NCBI GenBank assembly: GCA_964509335.1
Contig: CAZDXB010000009.1
Coordinates: forward strand, 1 to 64,000
Direction: 5' to 3'
Length of the DNA stretch: 64,000 nucleotides
Origin: CAZDXB01 sp964509335
GTDB lineage: Bacteria; Bacteroidota; Ignavibacteria; Kapaibacteriales; UBA2268
This document shows, piece by piece, positions 35,651-43,971 of this stretch. Within the stretch, counting starts at the first letter, position 1; each line of letters starts with the position of its first letter. The translations under genes and the position numbers were made by a program. Below the pieces are notes generated by a model that was not told the origin of the DNA, ran no database searches, and saw nothing but the letters and a program-made list of their open reading frames with translations.

Positions 35651-36964
35651 TTGTCTATTTTGAATAGAAACAATACTAATTTATTAATTGAAAAATTTGA
35701 ACTGTCTATGGGACTTGTGATAGAAGATTTCCAAACATATCTTGAAAATTTTGCGTTAAATGATAACGATACTTTGTTTGGCGATAATGGAAATAGTTCT
35801 GACGGAGAATATTTCGAAATAGACGGACGGAAATATCCTAAATATATAAATGAGTTTTGGACTTCAAAACAGAGACAGGCTAACTCATTACACGAGGTTT
35901 CTTATAGAGCTTGTTTTAAGCCGCAGCTGCCGAGATTTTTTATCAATGCGCTGACGAGTAAAGGCGATACGGTTTACGACCCATTTGCGGGGAGAGGCAC
36001 AACGGCTATTGAAGCGGCTTTGTTGGATAGAATTCCAGTCGCTAACGATATCAATCCTTTGAGCGTTGTATTTACCGAACCGAGATTAGCCCCGCCAAGA
36101 TTGACGGACATAAAGGATAGACTTAACGAAATTCAGTTCGATTATACTTTGGAAGCCGAAATCGATTTATCAATGTTCTATCACACTAAAACGGAAGCTG
36201 AAATTGTTAGTTTGAAAAAATATCTTGACGTTAGGAAAGAAAGAGGCGGAGAAGACGAAATTGATAAATGGATTAGGATGGTCGCGACTAATAGATTGAC
36301 CGGGCATTCAAAAAATTTCTTTTCGGTTTATACTTTACCTCCTAATCAAGCGACAACTCAAGAAAGACAAAAAAAGATAAATGAGAAAAGAAATCAAAAG
36401 CCCGAATACAAAAACGTAAAAAAGATTATTTTTAGCAAGTCGGCGAGCTTGTTAAAAGATATTACTTTAAAGTTAGGGGATAGGCTTCACGCCCTTAAAA
36501 ATCGAGCCGTTTTGTTGAATAAAGATTCCCGCGATACAAGTGAAATTGAACGCGGTTCAATTGATTTGATTGTAACTTCGCCGCCTTTTTTGGACGTAGT
36601 TCAATACGTAGGCGATAATTGGTTGAGATGCTGGTTTAACGGTATTGATTCGGAAGATATTAACTCGAAAATCACCGTTTCTAAGAAAGTTGCGGCTTGG
36701 AGCGACGTCATGAACGGGACTTTTAAGGAATTTAGCAGAATCGTTAAGAAGAACGCTTTTGTCGCTTTTGAAGTGGGAGAGGTTAGGAAGGGAAAAGTTC
36801 TACTCGACGAAATTGTCGTTCCGATAGGGCTTGCTAACGGTTTCGATTGTGAGTGTATTATTATCAACCGACAAAATTTTACAAAGACCTCTAATATTTG
36901 GGGCGTCAACAATAATCAAAAAGGCACAAATACAAATAGAATAGTACTTTTCAGGAAGATTTAG
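35651..36964 (+). CDS. DNA methyltransferase of a second R-M system
   Basis: A 437-residue amino-methyltransferase. Motif I is DPFAGRGTT (about residues 112-120) and motif IV is TSPPF (about 313-317), so the order is I then IV with an insert of roughly 190 residues between, including a basic helical stretch. Such TSPPF enzymes methylate adenine N6 or cytosine N4; which one cannot be told. The start is uncertain: TTG at 35651 and TTG at 35660 are both possible and neither has a strong ribosome-binding site. The partner endonuclease starts one base after the stop, and the pair is flanked by unrelated chromosomal genes. Confidence 0.85.
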   Translation: MSILNRNNTNLLIEKFELSMGLVIEDFQTYLENFALNDNDTLFGDNGNSSDGEYFEIDGRKYPKYINEFWTSKQRQANSLHEVSYRACFKPQLPRFFINALTSKGDTVYDPFAGRGTTAIEAALLDRIPVANDINPLSVVFTEPRLAPPRLTDIKDRLNEIQFDYTLEAEIDLSMFYHTKTEAEIVSLKKYLDVRKERGGEDEIDKWIRMVATNRLTGHSKNFFSVYTLPPNQATTQERQKKINEKRNQKPEYKNVKKIIFSKSASLLKDITLKLGDRLHALKNRAVLLNKDSRDTSEIERGSIDLIVTSPPFLDVVQYVGDNWLRCWFNGIDSEDINSKITVSKKVAAWSDVMNGTFKEFSRIVKKNAFVAFEVGEVRKGKVLLDEIVVPIGLANGFDCECIIINRQNFTKTSNIWGVNNNQKGTNTNRIVLFRKI

Positions 36965-36965
36965 A

Positions 36966-37628
36966 ATGGCAAATGAAAAATATGTAAAGAATCTTGAACG
37001 GATAATAAAGCAGATGATTAAGCCTTTAAAAGGACTACCGTTTAAGCTAGTGGTAGAAGGCTTATACGGTTGTAAAGTAATTCCTTTTGGGGAAGGGCAA
37101 GAAAAGGACGAAAGGCTTTTGAATGATTTAAAAAAAGTAGCTATAAAATCCGGTAAGGAAGTAAATAAAAAGGGTATATATAGAAAGAGACCTAACGAAG
37201 TCGGCAACGATATAGAGAAATTTGTTAAGGACGCTTTAAATCAAAAAGGACTGGAAGCGTCAATTCCCGAAACTATTTCAGGTAAAAAGAAGTCGCTAGG
37301 CTATCCCGATATAATTTTTGTCGATAAAGACGGCCGTCCTAATTATTTGGAATGTAAGACGTTTAATATTGAAAACAAATTCACGACTCAGAGGTCGTTT
37401 TATCTCTCGCCTTCGGAGGAATCAAAAGTTATTAAGGACGCGCGCCATTTAGCGATTGCATTTGAAATTATTTACGATGGAAGCGAGGGCGAGAGCAATA
37501 TATATAGATGCAAAAGTTGGGATATAATTGATTTAACCGAACTCGAGGTTGACGTTAAAAGAGAGTTCAACGCCGACAACAAAAGACTCTACTCGAAAAA
37601 TTTAATTTTAGCGGGCGGCTCGCTTTAA
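36966..37628 (+). CDS. PD-(D/E)xK restriction endonuclease partner
   Basis: A 220-residue protein with a nuclease core at about 115-135: YPDIIFVDKDGRP followed by YLECKTF, giving the D...ExK metal site. It follows the methyltransferase by one base and a ribosome-binding site (GGAAG) lies eight bases before ATG 36966, so it is the natural restriction partner. I do not recognise the subfamily, so the target sequence is unknown. The N-terminal 80 residues are basic and helical and probably bind DNA. It is the second R-M system in the window and has no sequence resemblance to the MvaI-like pair. Confidence 0.75.
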   Translation: MANEKYVKNLERIIKQMIKPLKGLPFKLVVEGLYGCKVIPFGEGQEKDERLLNDLKKVAIKSGKEVNKKGIYRKRPNEVGNDIEKFVKDALNQKGLEASIPETISGKKKSLGYPDIIFVDKDGRPNYLECKTFNIENKFTTQRSFYLSPSEESKVIKDARHLAIAFEIIYDGSEGESNIYRCKSWDIIDLTELEVDVKREFNADNKRLYSKNLILAGGSL

Positions 37629-37629
37629 T

Positions 37630-39075
37630 TTACTTCGCTATTATTACAAACATCGTTCTTCTGTTTTTCGCTCTGCCTTCTTCGGTGTCGTTAGGCGCAA
37701 CGGGTTTTGATTCGCCGAAGCCTCGATAGCGCAAGCGACGTTGGCTCACTCCTCGTTCGATAAGAGCGTCCATTACCGCTTTGGCGCGTCTTTCGGATAG
37801 GTCTTGATTGTACTCAATGGTTCCAACGTTGTCTGTGTGGCCTTGTATTTCTAATTTTAGCTTTGGCAGAGTTAGCATCTTGTCGGCTACTTCGTCTATT
37901 ATTGAATATGATTCTTCTTTAATAGTAGCCTTGTCGAAATCGAAATAGATTGGACGTTCGAATGTTTTACCTAAGCCGTCCCAATCGAATAGATTGGACG
38001 TATCGTACCAAGTATCGGCTATTAGGCTGTCTTTTCTTCCGGGGACTTTAACGAATGTTTCGGCGTAATGCCATCCCCAGTATTCCGGCGGTTTGTAAGT
38101 GATTTTGTAAAAGTAGCGCAGGCTCATATAAATATCGCGGAATACATTGATTAAGTCTTCTTTTGTATATACTTTATAGAATTTGCCGCCGGTGTATTCA
38201 GCCATATATCTGAGATTTTTATCTTTTGAGAAGCCGAAGGCGACGGCGAAAATAAAGATTTTGTTTTCTTTGGCGCGTTTTATCAAGTCCCCGATTTTCG
38301 TTTTAGAGTAGTTGTCGTCGCCGTCGGTGAATAATACGAGTACTCTCGGCGTAGCGGTGTCTGTTTCCTCGAAGACTTTCATAGCTTCCCAAACGGCGTC
38401 TCTTGGAGCGGAGAAAAGGCCAACTCCTTCTTTTCTGTTTGCTCGATAGAGATTTAGTATTTTATCCTTTTCATTGGTTAGCGGGACTTTAGGATAGTAA
38501 TCTTTGTTGAAGGAGCTAATAGCTATTTGGTCGTATTTCATTTTTAAGTCGATGAAGATTTCCGTTCCTTCGAATAAGGTGTTCAGAACGTCGGTCATCG
38601 AGCCGCTGTAATCGATTGTCAGCGATATATTATAGGGTATTGAATCGTTCGCGCCGTATTCTCTGACGTGAAATGTGTCGATTTCAAAGGGGCCTTTGAC
38701 GATTTTCTTGCCTAGCGTTTCTTGTTGTTTTTTCCAGTAGTCGGCGGTAGAGTCTTTTAGATACGGCTCCGCCATATTCGTAACGAAGTTGCCGAGCGAG
38801 TCGTAAACGCGGCAGTATAGTATAATGGAATCGGGGTATTTGCTTATGTCGTGGCGGAAAATGTCTGTTATGAGCTTGTTTACGTCCACCGAGTCGATTG
38901 GCTTTGTTGAAGTGATGAAGATTTGTTTTTCCGAGCTGTCCATATCGACTTCTTCGAGTTCTTTCATTAGCTCGAATCCCTTTTTGCGTTCCGTCGTTTT
39001 GCAAGCGAAAAGGAGCGAGATGATTCCGATAGCTAAAATGCAAATAACAATATTTTTAAGTTTAAGCGATTCCAT
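37630..39075 (-). CDS. VWA-OmpA lipoprotein
   Basis: A 481-residue protein with a lipobox (LLFAC, Cys at 25), so it is membrane-anchored. A VWA domain covers about 150-330 with an intact metal site (TIDYSGSMTDV, VLFTDGDDNYSKT). An OmpA-like peptidoglycan-binding domain closes the C-terminus (about 370-481: IQGHTDNVGTIEYNQDLSERRAKAV, RGFGESKPVAPN, NRRTMFVI). It has the same plan as the exported protein at 32292-33617 but is lipidated instead of signal-peptidase-I processed. The domain pair suggests a periplasmic scaffold linking peptidoglycan to a VWA ligand. It ends one base after the convergent R-M endonuclease. Confidence 0.88.
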   Translation of the reverse strand: MESLKLKNIVICILAIGIISLLFACKTTERKKGFELMKELEEVDMDSSEKQIFITSTKPIDSVDVNKLITDIFRHDISKYPDSIILYCRVYDSLGNFVTNMAEPYLKDSTADYWKKQQETLGKKIVKGPFEIDTFHVREYGANDSIPYNISLTIDYSGSMTDVLNTLFEGTEIFIDLKMKYDQIAISSFNKDYYPKVPLTNEKDKILNLYRANRKEGVGLFSAPRDAVWEAMKVFEETDTATPRVLVLFTDGDDNYSKTKIGDLIKRAKENKIFIFAVAFGFSKDKNLRYMAEYTGGKFYKVYTKEDLINVFRDIYMSLRYFYKITYKPPEYWGWHYAETFVKVPGRKDSLIADTWYDTSNLFDWDGLGKTFERPIYFDFDKATIKEESYSIIDEVADKMLTLPKLKLEIQGHTDNVGTIEYNQDLSERRAKAVMDALIERGVSQRRLRYRGFGESKPVAPNDTEEGRAKNRRTMFVIIAK

Positions 39076-39180
39076 ATTTCTTCAATTAATAAACGTTACA
39101 AACCATAGCCGCGTCGTTTGCAAACTTATGCAAATTAACGACAAAAATAATATTATGAAAGCAAAACTAGTAAATAATAT

Positions 39181-40128
39181 CTATGGTCTGGTTCCCAATC
39201 TTGTGTTAATGTTAACGCCGTGTTTCTTAATTTGAAGTATAAAATCGTGTAATATTGTAACGCTTGAGTCGAGTTTTTCGGCGAAACGTTTGTCGTTTAA
39301 AAGTTTCGCTATAGCGCCTTCGCCGGAGTCTGTTTTTTCCGCTATTGAATTAAGATTTGCAAGGAGCGTTTCGACTTCGCCGAGCGAAACTTCCGCGGTT
39401 TTTAAAGTAGAAGACGCCCGGTCTAACGTTCGGTCAAGTTTTTTGCTGATTGAATCCGCTCTGGGTTCGTATTTGTCATACGAGAATTTCAATTTTTCGG
39501 AAACGTAACGCAAGTTGTTAATCGAGGCGCGCAAGTCGTTTAGATTATTAGCGGTAAAATTGTCGATTCTTTGCGAAGTTTTCGCTAGATTTTCGATAGA
39601 TTTTTCAAGGCGCGCGTAAGATTTTTCGTCGCCGATTAGTTTGTTCATAGCCGCCGCCAAGGTGTCTAATCTTCTGATTAAGGTTTGCGCTCCGCCGCCC
39701 ATCTCGCCGAGCATAGCGACCATATCGCTAAGGTCGGGCATAGTTTTGCCGGGAATTACTTGGTCGGGAGCGAGGGATTCTTCGGAAGTTCCCGGGAATA
39801 GTTCGATTTTTCTGCCGCCCGTTATTTCCTGCATTCCGAGTTCCGCGCGAGCGTCTTGTTTTAAGTCGTCGATATTGTCGATTTCCGCTTTGATTAGAAC
39901 GGCTCCGTCGTCCGATTCAACGGAAACGACTTTACCTCTTTTGACGCCGTTTACTAATACCGGTTCGGATTTTTCTATGCCTCCCGAATTAGGAAATCTC
40001 ATTTTGACGGCGGCGTTGTCGTCGGAGAGTTCAATTTGATTTCCGAGCGACAAACCGACGATGAAAAGTACGACGGCGATAATAGTAACTATGCCGACTT
40101 TTATTTCCGTTTGTTTGTTATCTTTCAT
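39181..40128 (-). CDS. MCE/MlaD-domain lipid-transport protein
   Basis: A 315-residue protein with one N-terminal membrane helix (about 9-28: VGIVTIIAVVLFIVGLSLG) and an MCE domain at about 35-120 (VKMRFPNSGGIEKSEPVLVNGVKRGKVVSVE). The rest is a long helical, coiled-coil-prone tail (about 140-300). MCE proteins form hexameric rings that carry phospholipids between membranes, normally with an MlaE permease and MlaF ATPase. Neither is adjacent. The gene stands alone in its direction before ssb, so expression units are unclear. Confidence 0.88.
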   Translation of the reverse strand: MKDNKQTEIKVGIVTIIAVVLFIVGLSLGNQIELSDDNAAVKMRFPNSGGIEKSEPVLVNGVKRGKVVSVESDDGAVLIKAEIDNIDDLKQDARAELGMQEITGGRKIELFPGTSEESLAPDQVIPGKTMPDLSDMVAMLGEMGGGAQTLIRRLDTLAAAMNKLIGDEKSYARLEKSIENLAKTSQRIDNFTANNLNDLRASINNLRYVSEKLKFSYDKYEPRADSISKKLDRTLDRASSTLKTAEVSLGEVETLLANLNSIAEKTDSGEGAIAKLLNDKRFAEKLDSSVTILHDFILQIKKHGVNINTRLGTRP

Positions 40129-40178
40129 AATATTTTAAATGACATTTTAACTTTAGTTCAAATATAATATTTTTAAAC

Positions 40179-40202
40179 AAAAAAAAGCCCGTTAGGGCTT
40201 TT
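40179..40202 (-). terminator. Rho-independent terminator after ssb (minus strand)
   Basis: An AAAAGCCC/GGGCTTTT stem (40183-40190 with 40195-40202) with a GTTA loop. Read on the minus strand it runs into eight T residues (the A-run at 40179-40186). It follows the ssb stop by 24 bases. The plus strand also has a short T-run, so it may work weakly in both directions. Confidence 0.9.
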
Positions 40203-40226
40203 AAAAAAGGTATGGTTTTGTAAGTT

Positions 40227-40811
40227 TTAGAAAAGAAAAGTATCTACGTTTTTGTTTTCTTCGTCATTGTCTTGGGATTTGTCGGAATCGGATTGCGATT
40301 CAGATTCGGATGTTTCGTCCGGTTTAGATTCTTTTTCCGTTTCAGTCTTATCGTTACTTTCTTTCCATTGTTCTTTGTCGGAATCTCTGTAATTTTTGTA
40401 ATCGTCTTTTTCGTTGGACGCTTCTTGGTTTTGGGATTCTCTTTCTTGTTCTTTGTCGTCTTTTTCTTTTCTCTTTTTGCGTTTTTCAAGTAGAAGCATT
40501 GTGTTGGCGAGAATTTCTACGACGTGTTTTCTTTTTCCGCCGCTATCTTCGAATGAACGGGATTGCAACTTGCCTTCTATAAAAATTCTCGAACCTTTGG
40601 TTACTATTTTAGTGATTACTTCGGCTAATCCTCTCCAAGCGACTATAGTGTGCCAATCGGTGCGTTCTCTGATATTCCCGCTTCTGTCTTTCCAAGTTTC
40701 GGAGGTGGCGACTCTGAATGAAGTAACCGGCACTCCGCCGGGGGTGTGTTTTAATACCGGCTCATTTCCTACGTTCCCTATTAGCATTACCTTGTTAAAT
40801 GTTCTCGACAT
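40227..40811 (-). CDS. ssb: Single-stranded DNA-binding protein
   Basis: A 194-residue SSB. The OB-fold fills about 1-112 (FNKVMLIGNVGNEPVLKHTPGGVPVTSFRVAT, WHTIVAWRGLAE, KGSRIFIEGKLQSRS). A long tail rich in Glu, Lys, Ser and Asp follows. The family usually ends in a conserved acidic tip (DDDIPF or DDLPF) that recruits repair proteins; here the end is NVDTFLF, acidic overall and hydrophobic at the tip but not the usual sequence. It lies downstream of the flagellar cluster on the same strand with about 175 bases between, so it may be transcribed separately. A terminator follows. Confidence 0.95.
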   Translation of the reverse strand: MSRTFNKVMLIGNVGNEPVLKHTPGGVPVTSFRVATSETWKDRSGNIRERTDWHTIVAWRGLAEVITKIVTKGSRIFIEGKLQSRSFEDSGGKRKHVVEILANTMLLLEKRKKRKEKDDKEQERESQNQEASNEKDDYKNYRDSDKEQWKESNDKTETEKESKPDETSESESQSDSDKSQDNDEENKNVDTFLF

Positions 40812-40987
40812 ACTGACCTCGCGTCTATTTATACTTTTCCCGAAAATTCATATTCCCATAATAATATACGAAATTTAAGCGTTCTTTGGAAATTTCTATT
40901 AAATTATTTCGCGATATAGCAATAGGAGAAATCGGAAAGGATTTTTCCGTATTAGTTGAGACGGGGTTGGGGTTTATAGATTCCTTC

Positions 40988-41251
40988 TTACTTCCGTACC
41001 GGTATTTCCGTTGATAATTTTTTGGCAACTTCCCTCAACACCTCGGCGTTGTCATAAAATCCGCTTTTAATTTTTTCTTGTATTTCTTTCGAGTCTAAAA
41101 GCTTAGCTAGCTTAGCTTCGTCGGATATTTCGATTCTATCGCTTTTTTGAGAAGGTTCGCTCCTAGCTTTAGCTTCGCGACTTGATTTTTTGGCGTATTT
41201 GTCGCCCGTCATTCTTGATGAGTCGGCGTTATTTATTGAGTCAATATTCAT
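40988..41251 (-). CDS. Small FlgM-like flagellar protein (putative anti-sigma-28)
   Basis: An 87-residue protein: an N-terminal disordered basic stretch, then DRIEISDEAKLAKLLDSKEIQEKIKSGFYDNAEVLREVAKKLS. FlgM C-terminal regions have a similar (D)(K/R)VEISxxA then helical G-x-Y patterns, so this is a plausible FlgM. It is last in the flagellar operon, one base after the coiled-coil protein, which fits a flagellar regulator. The call rests on a short motif and position; it could be an unrelated flagellar chaperone. Confidence 0.55.
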   Translation of the reverse strand: MNIDSINNADSSRMTGDKYAKKSSREAKARSEPSQKSDRIEISDEAKLAKLLDSKEIQEKIKSGFYDNAEVLREVAKKLSTEIPVRK

Positions 41252-41252
41252 A

Positions 41253-41618
41253 CTATTCGTTCTTTGTATATATTAAAACATTTTTTTTCTTTTCGAAGTC
41301 TAGCAAATTATTCTTAATCTTTTTAAACTTATCATTTATATAATCTAAATTATTTTTGTCAATTTCCAAAATTCTTTTAATCTTTTTTTCAAATTCTTTA
41401 TCATATTCGAGGCTTTTGTTTTGCGATTCTAGTTTTTTAAGATGTTCGGCGACTTTTCCGAACTCCTCCTTTCTCTGTAAATAAATGAGATTCAATTGTT
41501 TAACGTCTTCAGCCTCTAACTCGTCTTTATTTGCGATAAACGAACTAATCTCTTCTGCCTTTCTTTCTAGAAACGCAAGAGAAAGCTCGATATTTGATTT
41601 TGGTTTAAAACTTTGCAT
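41253..41618 (-). CDS. Coiled-coil protein, FliT/FlgN-like flagellar chaperone candidate
   Basis: A 121-residue protein that is almost wholly helical with heptad-like charged repeats (EEFGKVAEHLKKLESQNKSLEYDKEFEKKIKRILEI). Size and placement in the fliS-fliD-flaG operon suggest a FliT-type FliD chaperone or a FlgN-type chaperone. No decisive motif exists. It overlaps flaG by 14 bases and is followed one base later by the FlgM-like gene, so it is translationally tied to both. Confidence 0.5.
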   Translation of the reverse strand: MQSFKPKSNIELSLAFLERKAEEISSFIANKDELEAEDVKQLNLIYLQRKEEFGKVAEHLKKLESQNKSLEYDKEFEKKIKRILEIDKNNLDYINDKFKKIKNNLLDFEKKKNVLIYTKNE

Positions 41619-41991
41619 TAGTTACGGCGCCCTTGTCTATTGCGTTAGCGACTATTCTTGCTATTTTCAACGAAATCGCCGGAGGATATTGTTGAATAAC
41701 CTCTTTTGTTTCAGCGTTAATCATTCTCATAATCATCTTTTTCGTTTCTTTGTCCATAGAGAATTCAACGATTACGTTATTCTCGTCAAGCAAATTCTGA
41801 GCCATTTCGCTTAGGTCCGAAAAGTCGCTAAGTTTTTGTTTTTCTTCCGAAACTGCTGTTTTAGTCGTTTCTATTATCTTATTTTTTTCGTTTTCCGTTA
41901 AGCCATTCTTTAATTCTTCTTTAATATCGTTTTTAAGTTCCGGAAAATTTTGTATGATTATTGGGGGCAGTCCCTGTAATTCAGTTATCAT
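41605..41991 (-). CDS. flaG: FlaG-family flagellar protein
   Basis: A 128-residue protein whose C-terminus has the FlaG block VEFSMDKETKKMIMRMINAETKEVIQQYPPAISLKI. The N-terminal half (PPIIIQNFPELKNDIKEEL) is helical and less conserved. FlaG affects flagellar filament length; the mechanism is not established. It sits between fliD (25 bases upstream) and the coiled-coil gene (14-base overlap), a normal arrangement for FlaG. Confidence 0.9.
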   Translation of the reverse strand: MITELQGLPPIIIQNFPELKNDIKEELKNGLTENEKNKIIETTKTAVSEEKQKLSDFSDLSEMAQNLLDENNVIVEFSMDKETKKMIMRMINAETKEVIQQYPPAISLKIARIVANAIDKGAVTNAKF

Positions 41992-42016
41992 AACAACCTC
42001 CTTTGGGTTGTAATTG

Positions 42017-43510
42017 TTATGAATAATAAGCTTCTAAATAATTGCCGTAAGAACTCGAGCTTGAGCTAGCGGCTGTTGGCATAGCCGAAAGCAAGCTATA
42101 TTGGTTTTGAGCTTCTAAATACACCTGAAGCATACTTTCGTATTCTTTTCTTAAAGTTTCCGCTTCGCTGTTAATTCTTCCTTCTATTTCTTCTCTTCTT
42201 TTTTCAGCTCTATCTATTTGGTCGCTCAAAGAGAGCGAGCGTTCTTTAATTATACCGCCCGAACCTCCTAATTGTCCGATAGCGTTGGATACTTTAGCGA
42301 CAAAACTATCTCCGCTTGTAAAAAGATTCGCTACGCTTAGCGGGTCTTCTTCTAATAGATTCTCTAATTTTTCGGAATCGGAAATAGTTAAGGTTCCGTC
42401 GTCGTTGATGTCTATCCCTATTTCAGTAAGGTATTTGGGAGCGTCGTTGTTTGTTTGGGACGTTACGGCGTCGGAAACGGCGCTTCTTAGGTTTAAAAAT
42501 AAATTATTAACAGCCGCGTCGCCGCGGGTTAGGTCTTTGTTTTTGTTAAGATAGCTAAGAGTCGAGTTGAATTTTGACAGTAAAGGTTTGATTGTGTCTT
42601 CGACTCCTTTAACGTCGATGGATGTTTCAATCGTTACGGGACGCGCGTCTTCTTCTTGGGCTTGTTTTAAATTGAGAGTAATGCCAGAAATAACGTCTTC
42701 GATTTCGTTTGAACTGCGAGTAACTTCTATGCCGTTAATTTCGATTTTTGAATTCAATTCCGACGCGTTTTCCGTTTTGTATCCGGCTTCGGCGTTGGAT
42801 GCAATTGTTCTATTTTGACCGTTTTTAGAAACGCTTTTGTCAAATCCAATGGCGTCGAAAATGCCTTTTCCAGTTTCCGAAAAGTTGATAGCGTTTGCCG
42901 AGCCGGATTCCTGCGACATAAGCGATAGTCTAGCGGTAGAGTCGGTATCTTGTATAACGGAAGCGGCGATATCTAAATCGTCGATTGTGTTAATTGCTTC
43001 GGCGATTTTTTGCAAAGCTTCTAAACCGTTCTCTTCTCCGGTTAAAGAGAGGTTGATTTCTTGAGCTTCGTTTTCGCCTTGTTTCAAAAAGAAAGTAAAG
43101 TCTCCCGATTTATTGCCTTTTATTCTTTCCGAGAAATTGTTTTCGATATTTATTCTATCGCTGGTTAGAGTATCGTAATTGGCTAGCCTGATTGTTTTAA
43201 CGGAAAAAACGCCTAGTTGAGCGTCGGATGCGGCGCTTGCTGTAACTATCGATTCGTCGGAGCTGGTCGCGTTTCTAGTTTTAAACTTCTTTTCCGCGTT
43301 AACGATATTGAATGGGTCGATAGCGGAATTGAGTTGGTTTATTTCGCCGTTAAGGTTAAGTAAGAAATCTTTCCTTTTTTCAAGAGAATTCTTTTTTTCG
43401 ACAACAGCGTCGATTCTAGACTGTTCCGACTGCTTGTACGATTGCACTATCTGGTCGGTCTGGCTTTGATAACCTCCCGACATTGACGATATGTTAAGTG
43501 GATTATCCAT
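42017..43510 (-). CDS. fliD: Flagellar filament cap protein FliD
   Basis: A 497-residue hook-associated protein 2. It has the N-terminal FliD_N helical region (about 1-110) with KKNSLEKRKDFLLNLNGEINQLNSAI, a central beta-rich domain, and a C-terminal FliD_C coiled-coil region (about 290-480) with IDINDDGTLTISDSEKLENLLEEDPLSV and SLSDQIDRAEKRREEIEGRINSEAETLRKEYESML. It caps the filament and adds flagellin monomers. It starts three bases after the fliS stop. It is the second gene of the fliS-fliD-flaG operon. Confidence 0.95.
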   Translation of the reverse strand: MDNPLNISSMSGGYQSQTDQIVQSYKQSEQSRIDAVVEKKNSLEKRKDFLLNLNGEINQLNSAIDPFNIVNAEKKFKTRNATSSDESIVTASAASDAQLGVFSVKTIRLANYDTLTSDRINIENNFSERIKGNKSGDFTFFLKQGENEAQEINLSLTGEENGLEALQKIAEAINTIDDLDIAASVIQDTDSTARLSLMSQESGSANAINFSETGKGIFDAIGFDKSVSKNGQNRTIASNAEAGYKTENASELNSKIEINGIEVTRSSNEIEDVISGITLNLKQAQEEDARPVTIETSIDVKGVEDTIKPLLSKFNSTLSYLNKNKDLTRGDAAVNNLFLNLRSAVSDAVTSQTNNDAPKYLTEIGIDINDDGTLTISDSEKLENLLEEDPLSVANLFTSGDSFVAKVSNAIGQLGGSGGIIKERSLSLSDQIDRAEKRREEIEGRINSEAETLRKEYESMLQVYLEAQNQYSLLSAMPTAASSSSSSYGNYLEAYYS

Positions 43511-43513
43511 AGC

Positions 43514-43864
43514 TTATTCAATATCGAACGCTTTAGACCAAGTGTTTCTTAGTTCTTTAATAATATGAAGCGCCTCGTCGTATTTCTTTTGGAAAATACA
43601 ACGCTGGCAGTATTCGTAGAGTCTATAAAGCCTCGTGGCTGTGTCTTCGTATTCGAAGTTAAGAGCGCCCATAAGTTCGACTAAGACTCTGCTCATTTTT
43701 TGAATGTCTTGGCGTTTGCAGCTTACGATAAATAAATCGTACATTTTGAGAATGATTTTTTCTTTGCTCCAAGAGTAAACCTCTTGCTCGAGATAAGCCG
43801 GCAGTTTTCCTTCTCCCGAACCGTAAGCTTGTTTCGCCGCTATCTGTCTAGCTTTGTCAGCCAT
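43514..43864 (-). CDS. fliS: Flagellin chaperone FliS
   Basis: A 116-residue all-helical protein with the FliS features of size and pattern: an N-terminal YGSGEGKLPAYLEQEVYSWSKEKIILKMYDLFIVSCKRQD segment like the family's ML-YDGA region, and later LYEYCQRCIFQKKYDEALHIIKELRNTW. It binds flagellin C-termini to stop premature assembly. It opens the fliS-fliD-flaG operon, directly after the flagellin terminator, so the operon needs its own promoter, which I could not identify. Confidence 0.85.
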   Translation of the reverse strand: MADKARQIAAKQAYGSGEGKLPAYLEQEVYSWSKEKIILKMYDLFIVSCKRQDIQKMSRVLVELMGALNFEYEDTATRLYRLYEYCQRCIFQKKYDEALHIIKELRNTWSKAFDIE

Positions 43865-43893
43865 ATCTAACCTTGTTTTCGTTAATATAATTC

Positions 43894-43927
43894 AAAGAAA
43901 GGCGAACATATTTATCCGCCTTTCTTT
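43894..43927 (-). terminator. Terminator between flagellin and fliS
   Basis: An 11-bp stem (43894-43904 with 43917-43927) and a 12-base loop. Read on the minus strand the stem ends in a short T-rich stretch (TTTCTTT). It lies 45 bases downstream of the flagellin stop and ends the flagellin transcript before fliS. Confidence 0.75.
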
Positions 43928-43971
43928 TATCACTGTCGTAATTATAACCGCCTTATTTTAACGCTAGCTAA

